Shown in pieces: positions 12,081-24,581 of a stretch of 64,000 bases of DNA (position 1 is the stretch's first letter; every line of letters starts with the position of its first letter). The stretch is from Lantana camara (taxonomy: Eukaryota > Streptophyta > Magnoliopsida > Lamiales > Verbenaceae): positions 53,947,001 to 54,011,000 of the forward strand of contig CM074855.1 of assembly GCA_037501455.1 (NCBI GenBank). The letters are read 5' to 3'. The notes beneath the pieces were generated by a model. The model was given only the letters and a program-made list of their open reading frames with translations. It was not told where the DNA came from and did no database searches. A program made the position numbers and the translations under genes.

Positions 12081-13534
12081 CTGTGACACACACATGACCT
12101 TAAATTATAACACGACCGACTCGTACGGCTATTACTAGACCACACTAGAAATTTGGCATTTAAACAATTTAATAGAGCACAAAATAAAATTTAAATAAAA
12201 GAATAATTCATGTAATACTTTCAAAAATTGGATCATGTTTTCAGGAATAGAAGTCATTCAGAGTTTCCACTATTAACACTAATACTTATAATACCATATA
12301 AATTGATAGCTTGTGAGAATATTTCTATTATGGTTCCTACAGCAGTTCAAAGTTTATAATAGCATGAGTCAGATTAACCAATTTACACGAAATGAAACAA
12401 AACACAAGTATTTTAAATATATGCATACAAATAACGTAATAGAGGTTTAATAATAGTTGTCACATTTGGTTTTATTTCCCAACAAATCACTTATATATCC
12501 AAATATAAAAAGTGAAATATTTATATGAACCATTAACTTGAGGATTAATTTATATTAGTATTATTTAGGACTTAAAGGGATTTGTCCATTAGTACTATTA
12601 TACGCAGGTACTAAGATTATTCATAAATTTGGTAAATAGATTATTTCGTAATCACTACTGCATATTGAAAAGTTACTCAAGGTAATTAGATTTCATAACT
12701 AATTTAATGGTAATTAGGCCCACAAAAATTATACACATGTGATTTACTTGTTCTACTCATATCTTGACAAAAATTTCAACAAACAAAACAAGGTATCTCG
12801 TGGATTCATGTAATCTCCGACATTAAATACTTAAGAAGGAACTCTACATTAACTATTAAGCACAAGTTTTCATACCTTTCCAATCGCCTTTCGAAGTAGA
12901 ACCACACGACTGTACTTCCTATGCCTGTTATTATTCTATATATTTTTTTTGTTTATTTGACTAAAATGGCATTCTTACCAATTCAATTGAATATGTTCTA
13001 AGAGTAGGGATACGTGGCCTATCAAGGAACATATTAGTGGCAAGGCTAGACAACTAGTGGTGTCAAAACTATGTCTAGCTATAATTTAAATTAAGAAATC
13101 TTAATAACTAAGCAACTTTATAGATAAGTGATCCACATGTTCCGAACGATAATAGTAATAGAGAAGGAAAAATAATAAATAACTGAACGTAGGTACGTGC
13201 ACATTATAAGTTGTCATCATTAACATATACATGCATTGCCCTGAATTTAATATAGGTTTAATATTATTAAATAACACCAACAATTGATACACACACACAC
13301 ACATATATATATACGTGAATTAATGATATTATTCTTAGCAATTTGATTGTTTAATATCAAATGAGGAGTTAAAATTAATTAAATGAATATTGTAACGTAA
13401 ATTGTTCAATTTATTTTAGTTATAGAATAACGCTTAAACATATGAAGTACTCAGTCAAATTCGTAGACGTGTCCTGATATTTTAGTTAACTTACTCATTT
13501 TGATTTGGTTCGAAATCTGGGATGTTACACTCTT

Positions 13535-14503
13535 TGTAACGCCCCATTTTTCATTTATACATTATGTTAAATTATAATTTTCATAACATTATATGCATTA
13601 TGTTTTCATAAACTTATATGAAATTATTTTAATATGAGATTTATATGAATTAATTGATAATGTGACTAATTGTTCCTATATGCCTTTACTTGATCATTTC
13701 GTAAATGTGTGGATTTAATTGCATAAACTATTCTTGGAGCTAAGTGATTATTTCTTCCTAACTCAACCTCAATTGCATGCCTTGTAAAGCTTAGGGACTT
13801 ATATGCAAATTGTGGTGAGTCATGCATATATCTGGAAGAATTTTGTAATTATCTCATTAATCTCTTCCACTTTATTTCATTTGATTAAAGAACTCACACA
13901 TACACACACTTATACACGGTATTTTCACCAAGAGGAGAAGAAGGATTTGTATCTCATAATTCAAGCTATATTTGAGGGATTTTTTAGCTAAGATCATCAT
14001 CATCATCATTTCTTCATTTCATCATTTCTTTCTTGGATTTAAGGTATAACTTGGATGAATTTCTTGATATATGATTGAGTAGGGTTTGGGAGAGTAGATG
14101 ATGAATTCTTGCATGAGTGGAGCTAGAAGCATGATTATGATCATTAGCCTTGAAAGCTTGCATGAAAACTTTGATGTCCATGAAGGTTGGAAGCATATAT
14201 CTATATGGGGTTTTATTGATTAATTCTTGAGGAGTTGATGCATATTTCATGGTTTGATTGATGTATAATTGAAGTATAATGTATTGATATACTGAGCTTA
14301 CGGGTATTGGTTATATAACAAACTGATAATGTTAAGCTTCCGCTTTATTTTCTGCTGAATGTTGAGTTAGTCCCGCCTAGCTTGTTGTTTTATTTTATTG
14401 TCACCCGTTCGCTGCAGGTTGATTCATGTACGGACTATCCATTTCGTGTATGGATCGGCCGGTAGTGCGGGGGTGTGGCAACCCCACGTGTAGGGGTGCT
14501 ACA
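13535..14503 (+). mobile_element. E: solo LTR (969 bp) inside the PPT of C
   Basis: It runs from TGTAACGCCCC (13535) to GGGGTGCTACA (14503), flanked by CTCTT (13530-13534 and 14504-14508). Its 3' end matches the LTR at 1-687. It keeps a donor-1-like TTAAG|GTATAA (14044) but lacks exon 2, donor 2 and the dyad, so it has an internal deletion relative to its relatives. No PBS or PPT, hence solo. Confidence 0.85.
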
Positions 14504-14539
14504 CTCTTCCCCCATTAAATGAATCTGGTCCCTAGATTC
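14504..14539 (-). other. C PPT and PPT-proximal hairpin
   Basis: The PPT, in sense AATGGGGGAAGAG, occupies 14504-14516 with CATTT just upstream. The hairpin pairs GAATCT (14521-14526) with AGATTC (14534-14539), with a loop containing GGGA in sense. E lies between the PPT and the LTR. Confidence 0.7.
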
Positions 14540-16109
14540 CACTTCTAACCTTGCGAATAATTCGGGATAGTGTTTTTGCATTTTCTCTTCTGTTTCCCAC
14601 GTGGCTTCCTCCGCTGTCTGATTTCTCCATAACACCTTTACTAATGGAATCCTTCTATTTCTGAGCTCTTGGTATTTACAGTCCAACACTTGTACTAGTT
14701 TCATGGTGAAGGTTAAATTTGGCTCCAGTTGCACTTCGTCCACTGAGAGAATGTGAGATTCATCTGAATAATACTTTCGAAGTTGGGAAACATGAAAGGC
14801 GTCATGAATTCCTGTGAGAGTTGGTGGTAAATCCAATCGATAGGCTGTTTTTCCAATTCGTTCTAGAATTTCAAATGGACCAATGTATCTTGGATTCAGT
14901 TTTCCTCCCTTTCCGATTCTCGTGAATCCCTTTCTTGGCGAGGCTTTAAAAAATACACGATCACCCACTTCAAATTCTAGATCTCGCCGTCTCCTATCCG
15001 TATAGCTCTTTTGCCTATCTTGGGTAGCCTTCATCCTTTGTTGGATGATCGGTACTTTCTCAATTGCGTCCTGAATCAGATCTGGAGGGGTCGCTCGTTG
15101 AATACCATCTTCAGTCCATCTCCAGTCCTCCAATCCCAATACAGTGGAGATCTGCATTTTCTACCATATAGAGCTTCATACTGTGCCATCCCAATTGAAG
15201 CTTGATAACTGTTGTTATAAGCGAACTCGATTAGCGTCAAATGTTTGTTCCAATTGTCATAGAAATCTAAGGCGCAAGCCCTTAGCATATCTTCTAGGTA
15301 TTTGATTAACCTCTCTGATTGACCATCAGTTTGTGGGTGAGCTGCAGTACTGAATTTCAACTTAGTTCCCAAATAGCTCTACAAGTCCTGCCATAACTTT
15401 GAAGTGAATTTAGGATCCCTATCAGAAACGATACTTATTGGAATTCCATGTAGTCTGACAATCTCCTGATGATACAGTTCTGCCAACTTTTCCACCTTAT
15501 CAGGTGATTTTACTGGGAGAAAGTGAGCTGATTTGGTCAATCTGTCAATTATAACCCAGATACTATCATAACCGCCTCGAACTTTAGGAAGTCCTGTTAG
15601 GAAATCCATAGTCACTTGTTCCCATTTCCACGTTGGTATTGGTAATGGTTGCAATGTTCCACCTGGTTTCTGATGTTCAGCTTTCACTTGTTGGCATGTA
15701 AGACACCTTTTCACGAAATCTGCTACATCTCGTTTCATTCCATTCCACCAATAATGAGCCTTGAGATCCTTGTACATTTTGTTTCCTCCAGGATGAATTG
15801 CGTAAGCAGACTTATGGGCTTCTTCAAGGATTTCTCTTCTCAGTGTTGTTGGAATGTAGACCCTATTCTTGTATCTGAAAATACCTGTATCATCAAAGCC
15901 AAACTTTGGGCCTGGGGTCTCCTTAATCCGTTCTGCCTGTCTCTGAACCCAGTCATCAGTCGTCTGTGCTTCTTTAACTCGTACACCCAAATCCGACTTA
16001 ATGGTGATATTCGCTACTCGCGGTTCAAATGTAATAAGAACTTTTTTCGGTGCATTTTCACTTGAAGTTGAAGCTCCTTTTAAGCAAGCTATGCTCGTTT
16101 TTCTGCTTA

Positions 16110-16152
16110 AACTCTTGAAAGCTGGTTTCATATTTTTCATCCCACTGAAACT
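16110..16152 (-). repeat. 43-bp filler copied from C pol
   Basis: The segment is identical to about 16504-16546, roughly 395 bp away in the same element and orientation. It stands where the RNase H/integrase junction should be. Confidence 0.75.
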
Positions 16153-17918
16153 CTTATGCAATCATAGTCTTCTAGAAATTCTATCCATCTTCTTTGTCTC
16201 ATGTTTAGCTCCTTCTAGGTAAATAGGTGTTTCAAACTCTTATGATGAGTAAAGATGTCAAATGAAACTCCATATAAGTAATGTCACCACTTAGCTAATG
16301 CGAAGATGACCGCTGCCAACTCCAAATCATGGGTAGGGTAGTTTTGCTCGTGTGAACGCAACTTTCTTGATGCATATGCAATAACCTTTCCTTTTTGCAT
16401 CAATACGCATCCCAGACCTTCTTTTGAAGTATCGGTGTATACCGCATACCCTTCTGATCCTTCTGGTAATGCTAGTATGGGTGCTGTGGTCAATCTCTTC
16501 TTTAACTCTTGAAAGCTGGTTTCATATTTTTCATCCCACTGAAACTTCAAGTTCTTTTTGGTTAACTGGGTAAGTGGGGATGCAATCTTGGAAAAATCTC
16601 GAACAAACCTCCGGTAGTACCCCGCTAATCCCAAGAAACTTCTTACTTCTGAAGGCGTCTTAGGTTGTTCCCAACTCATAACTGCTTCGATCTTCGATGG
16701 ATCAGCTTCTATACCATTTCCTGAAATGATATGTCCAAGAAATGCAACTCGGTCTATCCAAAACTCACATTTACTGAACTTGGCAAACAACTGGTGTCGT
16801 CGCAGGGTTTCTAATACAATGTGAAGGTGTTCTGCATGCTCTTCTTCTGATTTAGAGAACACTAGATTATCATCAATAAAGATGACGACAAACTTGTCAA
16901 GATATGATCTGAAAATTCTATGCATCATATCCTTGAAAGCTGCTGGGGCATTAGTTAAAACAAACGGCATCACGACAAATTCAAAAAGCCCATACCGCGT
17001 GTTAACTCCAGTCTTGGGAATGTCCTCCTTTTTGATACGAAGTTGATAGTAACCTTGCCTAAGGTCGAGTTTGGAGTAAACTCTCGACCCTTGTAATAAG
17101 TCGAACAATTCCTCAATGTGAGGTAGAGGATACTTGTTCTTTATTGTCATTATATTCAGCTCTCTATAGTCGATGCACATTCTGAGAGAACCGTCTTTCT
17201 TCTTTACAAACAGAACTGGAGCACCACAAGGTGAGGTACTCGGATTGATGTATCCACTGGCCAACAAATCGTCCAATTGAGTCTTTAATTCCTTTAGTTC
17301 TGTCGGCGCCATTCTATAAGGTGTCTTTGAATATGGCTCTGCTCCTGGAATAAGGTCGATCACAAACTCAATCTCTCGTTCTGGTGGTAGGGAGTGTAGA
17401 CTCTCATGAAATACGTCAGGAAACTCCTTGACCACATCCATCTCCTCTAATTTCACTTGATCTTTCGGTCGGTTGAGCAAGTAGGTAACATATCCAATCG
17501 CCCCAACTTTAATAAGTTGTCTCGCTTCCATTACTGATATGATAGGCACCTGCGTTACTTTGTCGTCTTTAACTTCCTTCTTAGTTGACTCTTCTATTCC
17601 CAAGATGACTTTCTTCTCATAGCAATTCACTTGTGCCCGATGCTGGAACAACCAGTCCATACCCAAAATAACTCCATACCTTTGCATTGGTATCTCGATT
17701 AGGTCAGCCGGATAGATCTTATTATTAATCCGTATGGGACAACGTCTATAAATTCGAACAGTTGTAAAGCTAGATCCCAGAGGGGAACTAACTTCATATG
17801 TAACACCCCAAAAGGAGGATGCCACATCCCCCGTACTAGGACCCCGACCCCGTCATGAAATAGAAAGTTCATGCCCGAATCCGAATCATAGCGAACAGGA
17901 GAACAACTCACACACTAG

Positions 17919-18303
17919 GCTAGGCGGATCTAACTTGACCAAAACTCAGAGTGCGGAAGCAATTAAAGCCAACAACAATAGATAGCGGAAGCATTTAAAA
18001 CAAAACATGCAAAGCAGGTGACGGGTTCAACTAGCATAGATACCTAATCCCGAATAATAGATCAACACACATAACAAGTGAGGGGTTCAACTAGCATAAA
18101 TCCCTAGTCCCAAATATCAACATAAATTAATAATCATCAAGTGCCACAAGGGGCCGAATGAGAGTGCCACGCAGGGCTGCCGAATAGTAAAGTATAATCT
18201 CAAGTCTACAAGTCAAAGCATAAGTAAAGTGTATGTAAAGACAAATGCAAATAGAAAGACTAGACCGACGAAGTGCAACTCAAAGGACTCACTTCCGCCT
18301 AGC
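17919..18303 (-). repeat. Long-range inverted repeat, F 3' LTR
   Basis: GCTAGGCGGA (17919-17928) and TCCGCCTAGC (18294-18303) are exact reverse complements, 10 bp. The same pair is kept in the 5' LTR (28054-28063 and 28428-28437). Confidence 0.5.
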
Positions 18304-18340
18304 AAACGCCAACAACCTGCAACTAAAAGTGTAAATGAGG

Positions 18341-18357
18341 GGTCAATCAACTTGACC
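18341..18357 (-). repeat. LTR dyad, F 3' LTR
   Basis: GGTCAA (18341-18346) and TTGACC (18352-18357) form a 6-bp stem. In the 5' LTR (28475-28491) the innermost A-T becomes G-T on the plus strand, leaving five Watson-Crick pairs. Confidence 0.6.
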
Positions 18358-19007
18358 GAGTGAGGGGGCTAACGCACACCCACAATATATATATATATAA
18401 GGTGTATAGCACAAAATAAAAGGATGGACTCATGAACCGGGGATAGGTGTTACATACCAAAACATTTTGAAAGAACCCGAATAAGATATAGATATAAGTT
18501 TCGAAACCATTTTCCAGAAAGACTCTATGCCGATTCATAATTCCATAACATAACATAATCAACTGCTTGGCGAGTACGAGCTTCCCACCTTTACTCCTCA
18601 GAACATAAATCACAATCAATCCAACCGCTACACCAATGATGGAGGGGATGTACAGTCCCCAAAACCATCTATAATAACACCGTCTAAAATAGACTCGATC
18701 TCAAGAGGCTAGCGAACCCACAAGAGTCATCCCCGGCCTTAGCCGAAGGCTCAAGATATCACGCCTCCCTCATCACGCTAAGGTCGCGCAATGATATCTC
18801 AAATGGAAACTACGCACATGGTTGAAACTCCGATGGCCCTAACCGTCCCGGAGGCCCCATTACCCGTAGCTACTCGGATCCACAATATAACAGGACATAA
18901 CAGATACCATATAACATGGTTAATTCGCTACAGAATCATAACACAACCGAATTTTTCCAAAATAGCTTACATATGCCTGAAAAACTGGTTTTTATACATA
19001 TACCTAC

Positions 19008-19140
19008 GCGATGGAATTTAAGCCCGTAGACACCCACCCACGCAGAACCCACGCGATGGAATTTAAGCCCGTAAGCACCCATCCACGCAGAACCAATGCG
19101 ATGGAATTTAAGCCCGTAAGCACCCATCCACGCAGAACGC
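19008..19140 (-). repeat. 45-bp tandem repeat, three copies
   Basis: GCGATGGAATTTAAGCCCGT starts at 19008, 19053 and 19098. The same triplicate is in the 5' LTR (about 29141-29273), so it predates insertion. It lies in the inferred intron 2. Confidence 0.9.
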
Positions 19141-19267
19141 ACACAAGGTCATAAACATTTCATATCCAACACATACGTATTTATAGTAAGGTATACTCGC
19201 ATACAAGGGTAGAAATCAGCATGTAAAGGCCATAGGTCGCATAACTATACAAAATCCTAAACCTCAC

Positions 19268-19340
19268 CTCGTGAAAGTAGAGTCTGAGAATGTGAAGGGC
19301 TAAACACTCTAAACCTCAGGCCCACCGCCACCACCAAACT
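19268..19340 (-). other. F LTR leader exon 2-like block (73 nt)
   Basis: In sense it follows TATGTTTTGTCACAG and ends at GAG|GTGAGG. Introns would be 20781-19341 (1441 nt) and 19267-18317 (951 nt). Confidence 0.5.
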
Positions 19341-20479
19341 CTGTGACAAAACATACAGAAGCCCAGACTTAGACTCTATATGGACCAAACAAGACGCACG
19401 ACATTGCTTAACATGATCGTGGTTATGCATAAGTGTTCATGTTGTGCTTAGATAAGGTGTCGTGGTCAATCAAGGCATATCAATGCTCAACAAGGTCATA
19501 TTTACAAGGAACCAACACGCAATTCCATATCCAAAGATGCAAGATGAATTTTGGAAGTCAATGTATTCACAAAATGCATATTAAATTATCCAATGTCACA
19601 GGGTTCAATTATAATATTAGAATTAAGCATCAAGTTCATGACGATTTATAAAGTGCATAAGTAAGAGCAACTTGATCATATAAACATACAAGGTTGTTGT
19701 ACGTAGATGAGATGCTTGATACAAATAAAGAGTGCATTTAATTCACTTAAGATCATACTTTACAACTTCACAACATGTTTGGTATACAAGCTCAAGTCAC
19801 ATTCAAGTTTCATAAATATTACACTTACATCCCCTAAGTTATTTATAAAAGTTTAGAATTATTACACATACATCCCCTTAGTTGATTACTAAGCATAATT
19901 GTTCGTTTAAAGTGTTTATATAATTCTTTAGCTAGGAATAAATTACTTACAAACATGACAATTATCAATTTATCTTAATTCATAATATACCATTTTTGAG
20001 TAGTAAGAGTAAATCAAGATATTACAATTCTAACTCCGTTCATGCATAAAGTCTCAAGTTGTTCAAGCATCTTTCATGTATCTCAATTTAATATTGGAAA
20101 CACAATTTACAACAAACATAACATTGAGAACGTCTCAAATCCATATAGAGAAATCACAACATGTTCGTTCTTCTAAAATATCATTCAAGTTCATTTAGTC
20201 ACATAAAAGATTAGTTTCTAGATATTACACTAACACCCCTTCATATCTAAACACATAGTATAAATTCATCACATCGGCATTCAAATTGTAAATCGAAACA
20301 TTCATGCATATCACAATCCATTCAACACATGTTTTCGTATACTGTTGGAATACATCTCGATCAACAAACCAACAATAACCAATTTATTTGCACTTAAAAC
20401 AATTATTTCAAATAATCAAAATTACGCAAAATAATTCGTAATAAATAAACCGAGTGTCCGATTAACGAACGGAAAGTGG

Positions 20480-21350
20480 CGTTGAACTCACCCCAACGAG
20501 ACAAACATTCTGACCAGACGCCGCCGGAACGCCACCACTGCAGCTACCGGAATTTTGCCGGACCGCCGTCGGGCTGCCGCCGAAGGTCGCCGAAAAAATC
20601 CCAAAAAATCAGTCCTGAATGAAGTCTTCGTGCCCGTTCTGAATCCTCGATCAATTTCTAGAAATTCCAAGTCAATCTCCTCCAATTTCAGATCTACGAA
20701 CATGAAAACCCTAAATCTTCAAACTCAAATTACTTCCAACCCGGTGAACCAAAATGCGATCCGTAAAAGTTATTGTCTTACCCATGACGAGCTCTTCGAA
20801 AGCCCTAAGGTAATTCGCCGGAAAAATCCTCGGAGTTACCGCCGTCGTTGTACCGCCACTTTGCCGCCACGATCCAATGCCAAAGCACAGAATCTGGAGT
20901 CGCCTGATCACAGGCCACTAGTTCTCGTCGTTCCGAACAACTTTCGTGAAGAGCCAGAGACCAAAAGATGGCCGGAAAAGGCCCCCGTTGGCCGCCGAAG
21001 TTTCTGCCGCAGCCCACGTCACCGGAACCACCACCTACGGCCAAGATCTGGTGAAATTGATGCCGAAAATGAACTCAGGGGGTCGAAAAACCTTGGAAAC
21101 CATCAAGCCCCGTCGAAAACCACCGCCGGAAGCAGCGTAATTGCGCCGCTGGGCGCGCGGCTCCGTCGCTGCTCCGATGGCCGCACCACCAACGTCAAGT
21201 GGTGCGCCAGGACGTCTACTTCCTGAATCTGGGGCGCGTGCCTCAAATGGTGGCCGGAAACCGCCGCGGGACGCCGGCGAAGTGGCCGCGGTCTGACAGC
21301 TCCGCCGCTGCTGCTGAAATCCGGCCATAACTCCACCACCGTTTGTCGTT
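20480..21350 (-). other. CCG-rich block in F LTR, not a gene
   Basis: A GC-rich island of about 0.9 kb in an otherwise AT-rich LTR. It is repeated in the 5' LTR (30516-31026 and 35134-35535), with an analogous block in G (about 26700-27480). Long open frames occur on both strands, as expected where stop codons are rare. None has a recognisable domain. Confidence 0.6.
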
Positions 21351-21435
21351 AGGCCATGAAATTGGTACTCTTGCGTACGTCTCGCCGAGATAATCGAAAT
21401 GGACTATTCGTTTGTTGAATTCCATCGACAAACGA

Positions 21436-21777
21436 TCGAGTTATGGGCTCGTAACCGAAGCCGCGTATAGTGACCCGCGGGAGAGAGAGAGTGGGAGAGG
21501 AGAGAGCGAGAGAGAAAAGGGATTGGGAGAAATGTGTCTTGTGCACAAGCTATATACAACCAGGTATCCTTATCGCGTAGCAAAGAGAAATATCGCGTAC
21601 AATTAATCGAGTTATGGGCTCGTAACCGAAGCCGCGCATAGTGACCCGTGGGGAGAGAGAGAGTGGGAGAGGAGAGAGCGAGAGAGAAAAGGGATTGGGA
21701 GAAATGTGTCTTGTGCACAAGCTATATACAACCAGGTATCCTTATCGCGTAGCAAAGAGAAATATCGCGTACAATTA
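21436..21777 (-). repeat. 171-bp tandem duplication in F 3' LTR
   Basis: Two near-identical copies start at 21436 and 21607 (GAGTTATGGGCTCGTAACCG). The 5' LTR has a single copy (35622 onward). Confidence 0.85.
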
Positions 21778-22241
21778 ATCGTAAATAAAATTGGTAAAGT
21801 TACGAATAAACATTCAAGCTCCGAATTAATTTTGCTAATTAAAATGAAATAGAGATTTACCGATTAGAGTTTAATTCAATTTAATTTTAGAAACTTTTCG
21901 TATAACTTAACGGCACTTTGTAAACATATGATTGACAATTAATCTCAAGGAATTCAAGTAAACCAAAATTAAACAAGTTAAGTAACATGATGGATTTAAA
22001 ATCAACTTGACAATTATTTCATGGAATAAATTTGAATTAAATCAAATTAGACAGTTAAGGTTAAATATGCGCGTAATTAATCAAGTTGACAATTAATCTT
22101 AGAATAATTCGAATGAACACATATTAAATTGGATTTACATTAAATCACATAATTCAAGAACTCTTAAATTAAACACACATAAGTGTAGAGACTTACTTGT
22201 TAATATCGTCAGGACGCCCTTCGAGAATACGGGGCGTCACA

Positions 22242-22277
22242 ACCTTCCCCCCTTAAGAGAACCTGGTCCCCAGGTTC
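22242..22277 (-). other. F PPT and PPT-proximal hairpin
   Basis: In sense the PPT is AAGGGGGGAAGG next to the 3' LTR. Immediately upstream GAACCTGG and CCAGGTTC (22259-22266 and 22270-22277) form a perfect 8-bp stem with a GGA loop. Confidence 0.8.
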
Positions 22278-24569
22278 CACTGCAAAAATGTAGATCCTCG
22301 AGTAGTAGTGCTCCAACCCTTCTCCGGAACTCACGTAAGAACATAACTCTGATGGTGAGGCTTACTCCTGTCATCTACACCGAACCTCCTTTAGGATGTC
22401 TTGTTATCGTCAAGGTCCGTGCGAGTACTTGATCGGTTAGTGGTTTCGAACTCGGTCGGTCATTCCCATGATCGGATAGCTGCAACTGCACCCAACCTCG
22501 ATATCGTCTGAGACTTGCCATTGCAACCCGTAGTCAAATCAACGCGTAACGCAACCACAACAAACAAGAGAGAATCCCATCTCTTAACACGTAAGAGAGA
22601 GAGCCCTGTCCCTCAGCACCCACAAGGGAGAGAACCCCGTCTCTCAACCTAAGTCGGGCAGATTCCAACATCTCCCAACATTCTAGTTTGAGAAAATCCA
22701 GGATTCCTCAAACCCCTAGATTCAAGAGAATCCAGCAGCTCCGAATGTCTAAGTACAAGAGAATCCAACATCTCTCGTGCACAAAACTTAGAAAGATTCC
22801 AACATCTTTCTATCACATAAATAGAGAGAATCCTGCATCTCTCCAACACGTAGAAAGAGGGAACCTAAGGTCTCTCTTGTACATAAATCCACTGATCAGT
22901 TATTCATACAAACACACATCATAGTAACACTTGAAGAAAAGTATGCAATGCATGTTTGGTGTACCTTATACATTGATATCGGTGTCCCTTGAGTATAGAT
23001 TCAACGCTCATACCTGAACTCAAGGGGGATATCGTGATGGAATCCCTATAAAACAAGGTTACAGTATGTATGTATGTTATATGGGAAGTTAGTGAGCAAC
23101 CAAGAGAGTTTTAAATCACATAAGCATGAACAGTTCACATAAGTACATAACTCATTCATTTCAGCAACAGTTCATAACAAGTAGAAATTTTAATTTACAA
23201 ATACTAGATCAGGTATCCAAGTTATCACAATTAAAATAACAATAGTCATCACCCACATCAAGCAAAGCAAGGTAAGAGTATTTAAGCGATGCATGTATGC
23301 AAATACCATGAATGCTTGGCGTACCGTTAACCAAAGTGTAAAAGTCTTGACAAGAAAGTCGAGATGAAGCAGTAGGGGTTGATTAAGCCGACAATGGTGT
23401 AACCCTCGTCATCTGAACCTCTTTCTCTTGAGTCTTTTCATAAAGTGGTAACTCAGCAAGCTCGTTTATCACCAAACCCCTTACTAGACCGTAATCCTTG
23501 CTCAACTAGAATCATCCTCAGTTTCTCCCAATAATTTCTCATTTTTGTGTTAAATCTTAGTCTGGTCATCTTCAAGGAGTTGTCCATGATTCGTTTGTCA
23601 ATTAGATATTTACCTCAGAGTTTCGTTGGATGATCGTGGTGCTAAGCACTTCCCAAAGCAATCCATGGTATATTCTCCTGAAACTTGGATAAAGTCTTTC
23701 TTCATCTAGGTGTTCTATTCCCACATCAACAATGTCTTCCATCTCATCTTGAAGAAACACCCAAAGAGCTAACAACCAATCTTGTCTTGTCGTTCGTTAA
23801 CTCTAAACGGCAACAAAACCTTCAACACTCACCGATTGTTTGTAGCTCGTTGCTTAAGTAACATGGTTACCTATCCACATCCCTTGAACTTGATCGGATC
23901 TTATTTGATCGGATTCTTCTACATTAACTCGTTTCCATCAACAAGGTGACTACTCCCAAATACACGAATCATCAAGGCGAAAGCTCATCAAAATCCTTCA
24001 AAACGGTTCTACTTGATCAGATCCTCCTCCATTGACTTATTTCCTCAACAAGGTGACTACTTCCAAATAAACGAATCATCAAGGTTAAAATTCGTCAAAC
24101 TTCATCTTTCAATTGACTTTAAGATAGTAAGTCAATATAGCAAATCTCATTCCTTCAACTCTAAACCTTTTCATGAACATTGATCTTGGCAAAGAATCCT
24201 TTCATCTCCGAATTATGGTGTGTTTTCGTTGTTGTACCAATAGGTAGTGTTGACGGAGGAAAATCTTAGTGTTGACTCATAGGGCACCCTGAAATTCAAA
24301 CACTAAATTCGATGTATGCGGGTTAAAGATGCAAATGAAATGTAACACGCATATTACGTAAATGGAACAATTAGTTGTAATTTATAAAGCACATAAAACA
24401 AGATGTTGCATAATCAAAGTCACAATGTGCACACAATCATATAATCACGAAACAATTCATGCCGAAGGATCAAAATATCAAGTCAAACAAATGCAATGCG
24501 CAGTTATTCCTATGTTGTACGACCTAGACAGACTCAACAAGACTCAAGAGCTCGGTTTTGCAACCTAGA
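22278..24569 (-). other. F internal domain, noncoding
   Basis: No gag, protease, RT or integrase signature in any frame; the longest frames are under 80 codons. Apart from the hairpin array I see only CTCGATCA/AAGGTGACTAC-like short repeats near 23940-24060. Confidence 0.7.
22567..22876 (-). repeat. Hairpin array in F (about 10 degenerate units)
   Basis: Units about 30 bp apart have the form GAGAG-N6-8-CTCTC. The cleanest, GAGAGAACCCCGTCTCTC at 22628-22645, is the exact reverse complement of the B unit, so both elements carry the same 18-mer in sense. The array starts about 310 nt upstream of the PPT in sense. Confidence 0.75.
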
Positions 24570-24581
24570 GCTCTGATACCA
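24570..24581 (-). other. F primer-binding site (tRNA-iMet)
   Basis: GCTCTGATACCA is TGGTATCAGAGC in sense, 8 nt inside the 5' LTR. Confidence 0.9.

Larger units (their letters stand above)
10858..13529 (-). repeat. C 3' LTR
   Basis: On the minus strand it starts TGTAACATCCC (13529) and ends GGGCGCCACA (10858). In sense order it has TATATAGA near 12943, donor 1 AAAG|GTATG (12875), acceptor 1 (12081), exon-like block, donor 2, an AT repeat (about 11252-11280), the dyad and acceptor 2 CTTCAG (11194). Confidence 0.85.
14504..17798 (-). pseudogene. C pol: RT, RNase H, integrase, chromodomain
   Basis: This is the rest of the C polyprotein, restarting at the TCATA duplication left of F. In sense it encodes the end of protease, then RT ([13 protein letters not shown] near 17200; F-I-D-D near 16880) and RNase H. 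Integrase follows with a complete HHCC (H-K-S...H-P-G-G...C-L-T-C) and catalytic D in M-D-F, D in S-D-R-D and E in Q-S-E-R. Last is a chromodomain (P-L-V-K-V-L-W ... T-W-E-T-E-E) ending near 14540. Breaks: TGA at 16286-16284, TAG near 16217-16215, a 43-bp filler at 16110-16152 that removes the end of RNase H and shifts frame, TAG at 15381-15379, and a frameshift near 15150. RT shows M-P-F-V where M-P-F-G is usual. The last frame has no stop before the PPT and, before E landed, would have run into the 3' LTR. Confidence 0.9.
17799..22241 (-). repeat. F 3' LTR
   Basis: In sense it starts TGTGACGCCCC (22241) and ends GGGGTGTTACA (17799). It contains a CCG-rich block (about 20480-21350), donor 1 GG|GTAAGA (20781), the exon 2-like block, a 45-bp triplicate, the dyad and acceptor 2 TTGCAG (18317). 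A 171-bp tandem duplication is specific to this copy. Confidence 0.85.

Noticed and set aside
13535..14503. E considered as an LTR made from a spliced RNA
   Set aside because: It keeps the first bases of the putative intron after donor 1 (GTATAAC at 14044), so its missing part is an ordinary deletion, not an exact splice.
18936..19142. 68-codon minus frame with 15-residue repeats
   Set aside because: Simply the translation of the 45-bp tandem repeat in F's LTR.
20555..21226. 223-codon plus-strand open frame rich in Arg, Pro and Ser, with several overlapping frames on both strands
   Set aside because: It lies wholly inside the CCG-rich part of F's LTR, is antisense to F, has no recognisable domain and is not kept open in the other LTR copy.
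22567..22876. F hairpin array considered as a CRISPR array
   Set aside because: Units are degenerate, spacers are too short and similar to each other, no cas genes, and the context is a plant retrotransposon.
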